Shown piece after piece: positions 1-7,849 of a DNA stretch of 41,748 nucleotides. The notes under the pieces were generated by a model. That model was given only the letters and a program-made list of their open reading frames with translations. It had not been told where the DNA came from and made no database searches. Every line of letters starts with the position of its first letter. Position 1 is the first letter of the stretch. Source of the stretch: Acidimicrobiia bacterium (GTDB lineage Bacteria; Actinomycetota; Acidimicrobiia; Spongiisociales; ZC4RG35); NCBI GenBank assembly GCA_025937235.1, contig JAICRU010000021.1, positions 1-41,748 on the forward strand, in the 5' to 3' direction. The position numbers were made by a program, and so were the translations under genes.

Positions 1-309
1 GCGGTGGCGAGACGGTCGATGGCTGCTTCGAAGACACTGTTGTCGTCGTCGCTGAAGCGGTCGCCTCCTCCGTCGTTGCTGTAGCCGAGGGCACGGACCA
101 GGAAGGCGGCCATCTGTCCTCTGCTGACCGGCTGGTCGGGGCAGAAGTTGGTGTTGGCCGGGGGGTTGCAGCCGAGGGTGACTCCGGCGGTGGCGAGACG
201 GTCGATGGCTGCTTCGAAGACACTGTTGTCGTCGTCGCTGAAGCGGTCGCCTCCTCCGTCGTTGCTGTAGCCGAGGGCACGGACCAAGAAGGCGGCCATC
301 TGTCCTCTG
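1..309 (-). repeat. Near-identical 186-bp tandem repeat encoding SLH-like units
   Basis: Bases 1-123 and 187-309 are the same except for one base (g at 101, a at 287), a period of 186 bp or 62 codons. They encode consecutive SLH-like units of the M15 peptidase (RALGYSNDGGGDRFSDDD). The rest of each period, around the GCNPP motif, has diverged more. The array runs into the window edge, so its copy number is unknown. Confidence 0.9.
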
Positions 310-1952
310 GTCACTGGATCTTCGGGGCAGAACCGGTCGTTGAAGGGCGGATTACATCCCCTGGTTACCTCCGACGCCCCCAACCGGTCGATGGCACCCT
401 CGAAGATGGATGCTTCGTCGTCGAAGAAGAGACCGTTGACGACGAGCCGGTCCGGGTTGGTGCAGTTCTGGTCGGGGCGGGCGAACCACCTCGTAGCCGG
501 GATGCCGGTCGAGGTGTTCCCGATGTGGATATTCAGCCCGCCGCCTGCGGTGAGGATCTGAATGTCGGCCCGCCCGTCTCCGTCGTAATCGGCTGCCCCC
601 AGACCCCGGACCTGAGCCGCCGGCACGCTGATGTCGAGGTTCTGCTCGACGACCGCCCCTCCTTCGAGTTGGATGACCGAGATCCTCGATCCGGGGCCCT
701 TCGGGTAGAGGGCGAAGAGCTCGGGCCGGTTGCCGGCGTCGCGGTCACCGGCCGCGATGTGGAGCGGCGTTCCGGCGGGGAGGTCGAAGTTGGCCAGACC
801 ACTGGCGAACTGGGGCCCGCCCAGGATGCGAAGGCCGCCGCCGGGCCGCGCCTCCCAGAGGTCTGCCCGCCGGTCACCGTCGAAGTCGGCGCCGGCCAGA
901 GCGGCGCTGGCCGGGTCGAGGCCCGTTGTGATGGTCGAGATGTCTTCGAAGTCCGAGCTCCTGGTGGCGACTGTGGCCGTGACCGGGGGATCGGCGCCGA
1001 AGGCCACCAGGTCCTGACCGCTGTCCCCATCGATGTCCATGAACAAGACACGGTCCGCCCGGGCGAGTGCGGGCTCGGGGACGAACCAGCGGTTCACCGA
1101 GCACGCCCCGTAAAGCCAGGTGCCCGATGCGACGTCGATCACTGACCCTCCGGGGTGTGGCCTGACCCCGGCCACGTCAGGGGCTCCCTTCCCGGTCACA
1201 TCGGCGATGGTGATCCGATAGCGGTCGACGACCGAGGCGAACTCGGTTCTATAGCGGTCTGAGGCGGGCCCATAGGCCCGTCGCCCGGTGACAGGGGCGA
1301 ATGATTTCAGCGGCGCCTCGGGCCCGGAGGCGGGGCCCATCCAGGAGAAGTGCATGGCGTCCTTGCTCGAGGCCCAGTCCCCGCCCCAGCAGAACCCGGC
1401 CTCACGCCAGATATCGACGAACCATCCCGGCATGTTGGTGACCAGGCGATCTCGTGTCTGCGGATTCTGCGTCGGGTTGATGTCGATGGCCAGCCCGAGG
1501 CCGTGGCGGGACATCTGCTGGCTGCCGGCGATGGTACGGGAGAAGAAGGCAGACACGTCCCGGATCGGGTAGACCCGCCCCTGCCGGGCCTCTACGGCCA
1601 GGGCCGAGGCCACGCGTTGGAAGGCGGGTAGGGCCCGGAAATGGACCCAGACCATCTGACCGCCGCTTCCGGGCACGGTCCATGGCACGAGGTTGGCCCT
1701 GACCTGTGCCATCGTTCTCCCGAAGTAGCTGCCGAACGGCCCCGGCACTGGCTCGCTGGCGCTCAGGCCACCGGTCTTCGAGGCATATGGGGTCCTGGTG
1801 AACGGCGCCCCGCAGGTCGAGGACTCGGAGAAGGAGTTCCAGCGGGTCGCGGTGTCCGACGAGCTGCGACCGGGCAGGGCGGGGATGGCGGTCAGCAGCA
1901 GGGCCGCGCAGATCAGGGCGCATGTCCGTCTCAACGAGGACATCGGCTGCAT
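1..1952 (-). CDS. Secreted M15-type peptidase with FG-GAP-like and SLH-like repeats (3' partial)
   Basis: This ORF is missing from the supplied track because it leaves the window at the left edge; I translated it directly. It begins at ATG 1952 behind a GAAGGAGGG ribosome binding site and stays open for 650 codons. Residues 1-32 look like a signal peptide (MQPMSSLRRTCALICAALLL). Residues 100-205 carry M15 peptidase motifs, SRHGLGLAIDIN and HFSW, giving likely zinc ligands His150, Asp157 and His201. Such enzymes are D-Ala-D-Ala carboxypeptidases or L-Ala-D-Glu endopeptidases acting on peptidoglycan. Then come FG-GAP/VCBS-like units (for example DYDGDGRADI) and at least three SLH-like units with GCNPPxNxxFCP. 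It is the last gene seen of the minus-strand run, 35 nt after the previous SLH protein. The exact substrate is unknown; wall hydrolysis outside the cell is the best guess. Confidence 0.85.
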   Translation of the reverse strand, partial: MQPMSSLRRTCALICAALLLTAIPALPGRSSSDTATRWNSFSESSTCGAPFTRTPYASKTGGLSASEPVPGPFGSYFGRTMAQVRANLVPWTVPGSGGQMVWVHFRALPAFQRVASALAVEARQGRVYPIRDVSAFFSRTIAGSQQMSRHGLGLAIDINPTQNPQTRDRLVTNMPGWFVDIWREAGFCWGGDWASSKDAMHFSWMGPASGPEAPLKSFAPVTGRRAYGPASDRYRTEFASVVDRYRITIADVTGKGAPDVAGVRPHPGGSVIDVASGTWLYGACSVNRWFVPEPALARADRVLFMDIDGDSGQDLVAFGADPPVTATVATRSSDFEDISTITTGLDPASAALAGADFDGDRRADLWEARPGGGLRILGGPQFASGLANFDLPAGTPLHIAAGDRDAGNRPELFALYPKGPGSRISVIQLEGGAVVEQNLDISVPAAQVRGLGAADYDGDGRADIQILTAGGGLNIHIGNTSTGIPATRWFARPDQNCTNPDRLVVNGLFFDDEASIFEGAIDRLGASEVTRGCNPPFNDRFCPEDPVTRGQMAAFLVRALGYSNDGGGDRFSDDDNSVFEAAIDRLATAGVTLGCNPPANTNFCPDQPVSRGQMAAFLVRALGYSNDGGGDRFSDDDNSVFEAAIDRLAT

Positions 1953-1987
1953 CTTGTCGCACCCTCCTTCTTATGCGATGGCGTCGA

Positions 1988-2986
1988 TCACCTCGCTGTC
2001 ACCCGGGCCGTGGTGCGCTGGATCAGAGTGCCGGCCCAGCGCCACTCCGCCACCATGGTGTGGGTCCCCGAGGAGAAAGTCATGGTCGTCACCCAGGCCC
2101 GCTCTGCAAGGTTGCCCGTGTTCCGGATCGGAGGTGTCGACAGTGAGAGCGAGTCGCCGTTCAAGGTGAGACGGAAGTCGGTCTCGCTCGATCTGAAGGC
2201 AGATTCCTCGCTGCCGCGGTAGGGGAGCACCTGGAACAAGCCCTCGTCGACCCGGTACTTGGTCCCGGCGCCCACCTCCAGGCTCAGACTGCACCGATCG
2301 CCGGTTCTCGAGCAGGCCGATGGGCTCCACGCCGACAACGCGAGCGCGATCCCTGGGATGGGCAGCTCGAGTGCCCGGCGGACGAAGCCGGCGCTCTGGG
2401 CCCGGGTGAGGCGATCGTCGGGGCAATACTGGGTGTTGGCCGGCGGGTTGCAGCCGAAGGTCCAGCCCCGAGCCGCGATGCGGTTGATGGCCCCCTCCAG
2501 ATTGTGCCCGTTGTCGTCGACGAACCGGTCACTGTTGGTAATGGGCAGGTCGTAGGCCCGGGCGAGGAAGGCGGCGAACTCGGCCCGGGTCAGACCTCGG
2601 TTGGGGCAGAAGCGGTCGTTGGCCGGTGGGTTGCAGCCCAGGGTGATCCCGGCCTCGGCCAGACGGTTGATGGCGCTCTCGAGGGGGTGGCCGTCGTCGT
2701 CCCGGAAGTGGTCCTCGCCGGTGTCGGGGAGCTCGAGCGCTCGGGCGACGAAGCCGGCGGCCTGGGCCCTGGTCATGGTGTCGTCGGGGCAGAAGCGGGT
2801 GTTGGCCGGGGGATTGCACCCGAACGTGATCCCCGCCCGGGCTATCGCCTCGATCCCGTTCTCCAAGGGATGCCCGTTGTCGTCGCTGAAGCGGCCGTTG
2901 ACGGTGAGCGCCTCGGCGCGCCCGGGGAAGAGGGCGACCATGACGGCGACCATGGCCACCAGCAGGGAGAGTCGCCGCGTGGTCAC
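1988..2986 (-). CDS. Secreted protein with three SLH-like repeats and an unknown C-terminal domain
   Basis: This is a 332-residue protein starting at GTG 2986, which overlaps the stop of the upstream gene (GTGA). The first 26 residues form a signal peptide (LSLLVAMVAVMVALFPGRAEA). Three SLH-like units of about 61 residues follow, each with a GCNPPANxxFCP/YCP motif and a T-R-A-(Q/E) stretch before an aromatic/Arg-rich helix. SLH domains classically hold proteins to cell-wall polymers. The last 120 residues or so contain a Cys pair (SACSRTGDRC) and predicted beta strands that I do not recognise. No catalytic domain is visible, so it is probably a structural or adhesive surface protein that sits in the wall with the M15 peptidase encoded next. 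Confidence 0.85.
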   Translation of the reverse strand: MTTRRLSLLVAMVAVMVALFPGRAEALTVNGRFSDDNGHPLENGIEAIARAGITFGCNPPANTRFCPDDTMTRAQAAGFVARALELPDTGEDHFRDDDGHPLESAINRLAEAGITLGCNPPANDRFCPNRGLTRAEFAAFLARAYDLPITNSDRFVDDNGHNLEGAINRIAARGWTFGCNPPANTQYCPDDRLTRAQSAGFVRRALELPIPGIALALSAWSPSACSRTGDRCSLSLEVGAGTKYRVDEGLFQVLPYRGSEESAFRSSETDFRLTLNGDSLSLSTPPIRNTGNLAERAWVTTMTFSSGTHTMVAEWRWAGTLIQRTTARVTAR

Positions 2987-3441
2987 ACGATCTCCAAGGT
3001 TTCCAACACGGCGTTCACCTGGGACAGGACGTCGGCGCGGTCGATGTGGGAGCCGAGCACGATGTAGAGGCAGAAAGCTCGGCCCCCTTCGGTGAAGAAC
3101 CGTTGCAGACCGCTCTGCCCGGGGAGGGCCCGCTGCAGGGCGTTGCGGTCGAACTCACGGGCCGCGATCTGGCGGGGGATGCCTTGGGCGGCGAACAATG
3201 GGGTCCCCACGCTCTCCTCCCCGTACTCGAACAGGGTCATGAAGACGTCATCGGACCTCATGAACTCCACCGCGCCGGATCCGAACGACCCCCGCTCGGC
3301 CGGGAGAGGGAACGAGGCCAAGTGCATGACCGTGGGCTCCTTCGCCCCATCCGCCTCCAGCTGGAAGCCGCCATCGGAGATCGCCCCTTCCCAGGTGTCG
3401 GGCACGTCGATGCTGATCCCGGAGCCGCTCAGCCGTGGCAT
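2983..3441 (-). CDS. Hypothetical protein, 152 aa
   Basis: The ORF track starts this gene at 3609, but that extension overlaps the upstream thioredoxin-like gene and reads as low-complexity Pro/Arg/Gly. ATG 3441 is a better start: it lies 2 nt past the upstream stop and has GGAGG in front. The protein begins MPRLSGSGISIDVPDTWEG and ends QVNAVLETLEIV. It has no signal peptide, membrane segment or cysteine cluster. The opening 'IDVPDTWEG' and closing 'L..I..V..TL' resemble small actinobacterial proteins of the type that describe a lipoprotein-like or PsbP-like fold, but I cannot assign a family. Tight coupling on both sides suggests it works with the MauD-like or SLH proteins. Confidence 0.7.
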   Translation of the reverse strand: MPRLSGSGISIDVPDTWEGAISDGGFQLEADGAKEPTVMHLASFPLPAERGSFGSGAVEFMRSDDVFMTLFEYGEESVGTPLFAAQGIPRQIAAREFDRNALQRALPGQSGLQRFFTEGGRAFCLYIVLGSHIDRADVLSQVNAVLETLEIV

Positions 3442-3443
3442 GT

Positions 3444-4145
3444 TCAGGAACCCTCCTCCAGCGGGTTGGAATAGAGCGACGGGTCGCCAGGCTCTATGCC
3501 CGCCTGTCTGAGCTGCTGGTCGGTGAACGCCTCCCGCCCATCGGCGTCGAGACCGGCCGGCACCGCGTCCCGAGCCGATTGGCGGAGGAGGCCGAGCAGG
3601 TGCCTCCACGAGGAGGCGGCCCCTTCACCCATCACCATCCCCTCCCCGTCGACTAGCAGGAAATAGGGGGTCATCGGCACCCGGAACGCCTCCCAGGTGT
3701 CGTCGGACATGATCAGCGGCACCCGGCCCGGGGCAAGATCCCGGATTCGGGCCACCGACTCCGAGCCGGGGCCCTTGGTGACGATCACGGGCCTGGTGTC
3801 CGGGGTGGGCAGGTCGAAGTCACCCTGCATCTCGGTCCAGAAGGTCTGACAGCTGAGACAGCCCGAGGAGAGGAACGCCACCAGAGTTGGCCCCCGGCCG
3901 TGGATCAGGCTCATGCTCTGCTCCGATCCATCCAGGCCCACGCCGTGAAGGGTGTTGGCCGGCGCCTTCTCCATCCCGGTGGTGCGGGGGCGGGTGCGGG
4001 CGGTCCCAACCGTCACGGCCCCGTCCTCGCCGACACCGAGGGCCGCCAGCTGGCGGAGGATCTCGGCGTGGCTCTTGAGGAGACCCGCCACCAGCACGGC
4101 GAGTAGGAGGATCACCACCCCTTCGATGATCACCACGGCTGTCAT
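3444..4145 (-). CDS. MauD-like membrane-anchored thioredoxin-fold protein
   Basis: I take ATG 4145 as the start, giving 233 residues; it shares one base with the stop of the upstream gene (TGATG). The track start at 4370 would run through that gene. Residues 1-25 are a membrane segment, followed by the stretch LLKSHAEILRQLAALG, which I recall from MauD/TlpA-type actinobacterial proteins. The thioredoxin-like domain has SSGCLSCQTFW, a CxxC active site, and the cis-Pro region VPMTPYFLLVDGEG. MauD helps form disulfides in the methylamine dehydrogenase light chain. Here the gene sits between a Cys-rich MauA-like gene and MauE, so it probably oxidises or isomerises disulfides of that exported protein. 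The C-terminal tail (about 45 residues) is not typical thioredoxin. Confidence 0.8.
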   Translation of the reverse strand: MTAVVIIEGVVILLLAVLVAGLLKSHAEILRQLAALGVGEDGAVTVGTARTRPRTTGMEKAPANTLHGVGLDGSEQSMSLIHGRGPTLVAFLSSGCLSCQTFWTEMQGDFDLPTPDTRPVIVTKGPGSESVARIRDLAPGRVPLIMSDDTWEAFRVPMTPYFLLVDGEGMVMGEGAASSWRHLLGLLRQSARDAVPAGLDADGREAFTDQQLRQAGIEPGDPSLYSNPLEEGS

Positions 4146-5464
4146 CAGGCGTTCCTGCCCCAGGTCAGTGGGATCCCGTTCGGGCTGCCGAAGGTGAACG
4201 AGGTGGATGAGCTGGCGCCGAGGTTGCGCACGGTCCATGCCCCCTCGTTGAACCAGCCGACCCCGGTCCGCCCATCGCCGTCCCAGTCTCCGGTCACAGG
4301 CCGGCCACTCCCGGGAAGCTCGAAATCGTTGTCGCCGGGGCCGGCCGACAGAGTGTTGCGCAGGATCCACCGATTCCCGCGTACGACACCAATCCCGCTC
4401 CGACCGTCACCGTTCCAGTCACCGACCACTGGGATGTCCCCGGCACGACCGAACTCGAAATCGATCTCCGGGTCACCGGCCCGATTGGAGTTGCGAAGCA
4501 GCCAACGGTTGCCCCGGACAACCCCGACGGTGTGGACGCCATCTCCGTTCCAGTCGCCCACTACCGGGATGTCGCCGGGCCGCCCGTACTCGAAGACCAG
4601 GTTGGGCTCGCCCGGTCCCTCCACCTGACGCAGGAACCAGATCAGGCTTCCCACCCCGGTCACGCCATGCCGACTGTTGCGGACCATCCCGATGGTGCGG
4701 ACACCCGAGTTCGAGAAGTCGCCGATGACCGGGTAGTCGCCGGGGAGGCCGAACCGGAAGGTCTGGTTGGCGCCACCGCTGGTCAGGGCGTTGCGCATCT
4801 GGATCGTCGTGCCGGAGACCACAGCCGGCCGCGCCCGGTACGGGCCCTTGGGGGTCGTGTCCGGCAACAAGCCGGCGGCGTTGTGGCTGTAGGTCGACTG
4901 GGCGACGGCACTGGTCGTGGTGCAGGTCGAGTCCCACTCCCACGGGGGGACGCAGGTGACCACCCGGCAGGTGATGGGACCGACACAGGGGAGGTGGTTG
5001 TTGCACTGCCCGTACCGGAACCGGGTGCAGCAGATCTTGCGCTCGTTGCAGTTGTCGTGGTTGCACTGGCAGTTGCAGTCGACGCATGAGTCGGAGCAGG
5101 TCCCCGAGCCGCCGCAGCTGCACCCGCCGCAGCTGGCAGTGTTGCAGTCCATGTAATAGCGGCTGCGGCCGTCACAGAAGGTGTTGCCCTCGGCCCGCCA
5201 CCAGCCGGCGACCACGTTGCCGGGAGGGCAGGTGTTGACCCCGTGAATGTTGCAGCAGAAGTCGGTCCAGCCGTCGTTGCAACGGGCGCCGCTGCTGCAG
5301 TTGCTCGGCACCACCGCCCCGTAGGCGCTGCCGGGGCGGAGGATGTAGGTGGCGGGGGCGGCCACCAGGGCGGTTCCCACCATGGCGGCGCGCCGGAGGA
5401 AGCCACGGCGCGAGGTGTGGGTGTCGAGGGCCCGGCTGGCCGCGGCGACCAGACGGGTGCTCAT
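4145..5464 (-). CDS. Tat-exported Cys-rich protein resembling methylamine dehydrogenase light chain, with beta-repeat C-terminus
   Basis: This 439-residue protein has a twin-arginine signal, SRRGFLRRAAMVG, at about residues 18-30 followed by a hydrophobic stretch. Residues 55-182 hold about 23 cysteines. The part DGWTDFCCNIHGVNTCPPGNVVAGWW followed by RYYMDCN resembles the MADH light chain (MauA), whose NCPPG segment precedes the quinone-forming Trp. I see no convincing match to the second, crosslinking Trp region. From about residue 190 there are four or five FG-GAP-like units (GDIPVVGDWNGDG), not found in classical MauA. MauE-like and MauD-like genes flank it with 1-4 nt overlaps, supporting the family call. 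No MauB heavy chain is visible, so methylamine oxidation should not be assumed. Either it is a TTQ-type enzyme subunit with another partner or a disulfide-rich secreted protein using the Mau maturation pair. Confidence 0.7.
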   Translation of the reverse strand: MSTRLVAAASRALDTHTSRRGFLRRAAMVGTALVAAPATYILRPGSAYGAVVPSNCSSGARCNDGWTDFCCNIHGVNTCPPGNVVAGWWRAEGNTFCDGRSRYYMDCNTASCGGCSCGGSGTCSDSCVDCNCQCNHDNCNERKICCTRFRYGQCNNHLPCVGPITCRVVTCVPPWEWDSTCTTTSAVAQSTYSHNAAGLLPDTTPKGPYRARPAVVSGTTIQMRNALTSGGANQTFRFGLPGDYPVIGDFSNSGVRTIGMVRNSRHGVTGVGSLIWFLRQVEGPGEPNLVFEYGRPGDIPVVGDWNGDGVHTVGVVRGNRWLLRNSNRAGDPEIDFEFGRAGDIPVVGDWNGDGRSGIGVVRGNRWILRNTLSAGPGDNDFELPGSGRPVTGDWDGDGRTGVGWFNEGAWTVRNLGASSSTSFTFGSPNGIPLTWGRNA

Positions 5465-5970
5465 CTCGGAGTGGTCGCAGCGAGGTTATTGGGGAGGCGG
5501 GCCAAGAGCAGATAGGAGACAAATGAGCCGACGGCGGCATAGGCGAGGTAGAGGGCGGCCTCGACCATAGGCGCATCCCAGGGAATCGGCGAGCCATCGC
5601 CGACAACGACCGAGACCAGCGCGATCAGCCCGGCCAGGTTGTACCCGACGTGGATCCAAGACGGGGGAGTGTCTTCGCGGCCGAAACAGCCGCAGCTCTG
5701 CCCTGGCACCACGTTGCGCAGCGCCAGCCAGGTGAAGGCGAGGAACCCGAGGTAGAGCAGCGCGGCGCCCGATACCCAGGGCCCTCCGAAGGCCAAACCC
5801 ACGATCGAGGCGGCGACCTCCGTCCCCCCCAACAGACGCACCGACCACGGTTGGGAGGGAAGGCGGGCGGCGCGCAAAGCCCCTACAGTTGGTACGGGAT
5901 CGATGGTCTTGGCCACCCCCGCCGCCCCGAGCAGGCCCAGGGCGATGGCGGAGACCGCGGCAGGGAGCAT
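5461..5970 (-). CDS. MauE/DoxX-like membrane protein
   Basis: The ATG at 5970 gives 169 residues; the track start at 6186 would reach into the end of the permease gene. Four hydrophobic segments are visible, and between the second and third is VVPGQSCGCFGRED, the CGCFG motif typical of MauE. MauE is an inner-membrane protein required, with MauD, for making the methylamine dehydrogenase light chain. Its cysteines may pass electrons across the membrane in a VKOR- or DsbD-like way (inference). The stop overlaps the ATG of the Cys-rich gene (ATGA), so the two are translationally coupled. It lies 62 nt after the permease stop and may be the first gene of the Mau-like subcluster. Confidence 0.8.
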   Translation of the reverse strand: MLPAAVSAIALGLLGAAGVAKTIDPVPTVGALRAARLPSQPWSVRLLGGTEVAASIVGLAFGGPWVSGAALLYLGFLAFTWLALRNVVPGQSCGCFGREDTPPSWIHVGYNLAGLIALVSVVVGDGSPIPWDAPMVEAALYLAYAAVGSFVSYLLLARLPNNLAATTPR

Positions 5971-6032
5971 CAGTCCGAGAGTAGTGCTGGTCGGTGGTGC
6001 CTGATCCGGGTCGAATCGGGAGCGTCGAGTCC

Positions 6033-7805
6033 TCAGAGCCCGTAGATCACCGGCACCAGCCAGACCACGAGCCCGAACACGATCAGTGTCAAAGGGGCAC
6101 CCACCCTCAGATAGTCGGCGATCCGGTATCCGCCGGGGCCATAGACCATGGTGTTGGTCTGATAGCCGAGCGGGGTCAAGAAGCACGCCGAAGCGGCGAT
6201 GGCCACCGCCACTGCCATGCCACGGGGATCGACACCGGCCGCCTGCGCCGAGCTCACCGCGATGGGGAACATGAGGAGGGCGGCGGCGTTGTTGGTGACG
6301 AATTCGGTGAGGGCGATGGTGGCGAGGACCACGCCGGCGAGGACCCCGGCCTCACCCAGGGCCCCGAACAGGGTCACCAGGCCGGACGAGATGTGCGCTG
6401 CCAGCCCCGACGTCTCCATTGCCGCTGCCAGGCCGAATGCCGAGGCGATCACGCCTATGACCTCGAGGTCGATGGCCCGCCGGGCCTCGTCCGGGGTGAG
6501 GATCCGAAGGGCGATGAGAAGGATCGCGGCCCCCAGAGCGGCGTAGAGGATGGGGACGATGCCGAGCGCGGCGAGCAGGATCACCGTGATGAGGATGCCG
6601 ACCACCAGCCATCCCCCCGGGGCGGCGGGCTGAATGTCCTCGTCGAGGGCGGAGATGAGCAAGAAGTCCGACCGCCCGGCCCAGCGGTCGCGGAACCCGG
6701 GGTCGGAGAGCAGTACCAGGGCGTCACCCGTGTGAATCGGCACTTCCCCGAGCTTGGCATCGATGCGGTGCCCGGCGCGGTGGATAGCGAGAACGGCGGC
6801 CTGATAACGCGACCTGAAACCGGACTCTTTCAGCGTCCGACCCACCAACGGGCTGTCTCCGCCGATGGCCACGATGAAGTACGCGGCCGACCGGTCGCGC
6901 ACCGCGCTCACCTGACGGTGCTCGGCGTGCCGTAGCCCTCTCAGATGCTCGAGGTCGAGCACCATGTCGACCCTCCCCACGAAGGTGAGCCTGTTCCCCC
7001 CACGCAGGACCGTGTCCGGTCTGGCCGGAGCGATCACCGTGTCTCTCCGGTCGATCGCCACCAGGAAGACGCCTTCGAGATGACGGAGGCCGGCCTCGTC
7101 GACGGTGATCCCGTCCAGGGCACCGTCCGGGACGACCTCCATCTGGATGGAGAAGTCACGCACATCCTCATCTCTGATCTGGGCGGCGGGGGAGGTCCTT
7201 CCGGCGAGGAGCCGGGGGGAGAGGGCGACGAGGGCGATCAGACCGAGAATGGCGGCGGGGAGACCTATCGCCCCCAGCTCGAAGAAGGCGAACTGCTCCA
7301 TGCCCGCCTCGGTCATCTGACCGGCCACGACCAGGTTCGTCGAGGTACCGATCAGGGTCATCATGCCTCCGAGGCTCGCCCCATAGGCCAGCGGGAGAAG
7401 GAACTTGGCGACGTCGGAGCCGCGGCGACGGGCCCAGCTGGTGACCTCGGGGATCATCATCGCCACCAGGGGGATGTTGTTCATCATCCCGGAGAGCGTG
7501 ATGGTGGGGACGAGCATCCGGAGCATCGGGCGACGGGTGTGGCCGGTCTCGCCCAGAAGCCCCTGGGTGTAGGGCCGGATGGCACCGGTCTTGGCCACGG
7601 CCCGGGCCAGTACGAAGAGGGCGGCGACGGTGAACGGCGCCGGGTTGGAGAATCCGGCCAGGGCCTGGGAGCTGTCGATGACGCCCGCGAACAGCAGGAC
7701 CACCACCCCGGTGAAGACCAGAACCGAGGGCGAGGCAACGTCGAGAACCAAGCCGGCGAGGATCGCGATCACAACTGCGGCGGTCAGCCATGCCTCAGGG
7801 GTCAT
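6033..7805 (-). CDS. DASS/SLC13-family anion permease with two RCK (TrkA-C) domains, probable sulfate transporter
   Basis: About 590 residues from ATG 7805; a TTG two codons earlier is the track start. Hydrophobic helices occupy residues 8-200 and 400-590. Family signatures are NNIPLVAMMIPEV, GTSTNLVVAG in the first half and TEFVTNNAAALLMFPIAV, YQTNTMVYGPGGY in the second, the paired SNT-like motifs of this superfamily. Between the halves are two TrkA-C-like domains at about 220-290 and 310-370. Permeases of this architecture (SAC1/SLT-like) commonly carry sulfate. The gene is divergent from cysD with only 44 nt between them, which supports sulfate as the substrate and suggests shared control. 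Other dicarboxylate-type substrates cannot be excluded from sequence. Confidence 0.85.
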   Translation of the reverse strand: MTPEAWLTAAVVIAILAGLVLDVASPSVLVFTGVVVLLFAGVIDSSQALAGFSNPAPFTVAALFVLARAVAKTGAIRPYTQGLLGETGHTRRPMLRMLVPTITLSGMMNNIPLVAMMIPEVTSWARRRGSDVAKFLLPLAYGASLGGMMTLIGTSTNLVVAGQMTEAGMEQFAFFELGAIGLPAAILGLIALVALSPRLLAGRTSPAAQIRDEDVRDFSIQMEVVPDGALDGITVDEAGLRHLEGVFLVAIDRRDTVIAPARPDTVLRGGNRLTFVGRVDMVLDLEHLRGLRHAEHRQVSAVRDRSAAYFIVAIGGDSPLVGRTLKESGFRSRYQAAVLAIHRAGHRIDAKLGEVPIHTGDALVLLSDPGFRDRWAGRSDFLLISALDEDIQPAAPGGWLVVGILITVILLAALGIVPILYAALGAAILLIALRILTPDEARRAIDLEVIGVIASAFGLAAAMETSGLAAHISSGLVTLFGALGEAGVLAGVVLATIALTEFVTNNAAALLMFPIAVSSAQAAGVDPRGMAVAVAIAASACFLTPLGYQTNTMVYGPGGYRIADYLRVGAPLTLIVFGLVVWLVPVIYGL

Positions 7806-7849
7806 CGCCAAAGTACGCCTACGGTCCGATGGAGCTTTAACCTTTTGCC
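7806..7849. promoter_or_regulatory. Divergent permease/cysD intergenic region
   Basis: Only 44 bases separate the permease ATG from the cysD GTG. No clear Shine-Dalgarno precedes either start, so leaderless transcripts are possible, which are frequent in actinobacteria. Promoters for both directions must overlap here or lie within the genes. I see no obvious operator palindrome. Confidence 0.4.

Noticed and set aside
1-309. CRISPR-like array
   Set aside because: The repeat is 123 bp long in a 186-bp (62-codon) period and is in-frame protein coding, unlike CRISPR repeats.
525-1145. 206-codon plus-strand ORF over the M15 peptidase gene
   Set aside because: It is a shadow of the minus-strand gene, whose signal peptide, peptidase motifs and repeats are coherent; the plus frame has no motif or ribosome binding site.
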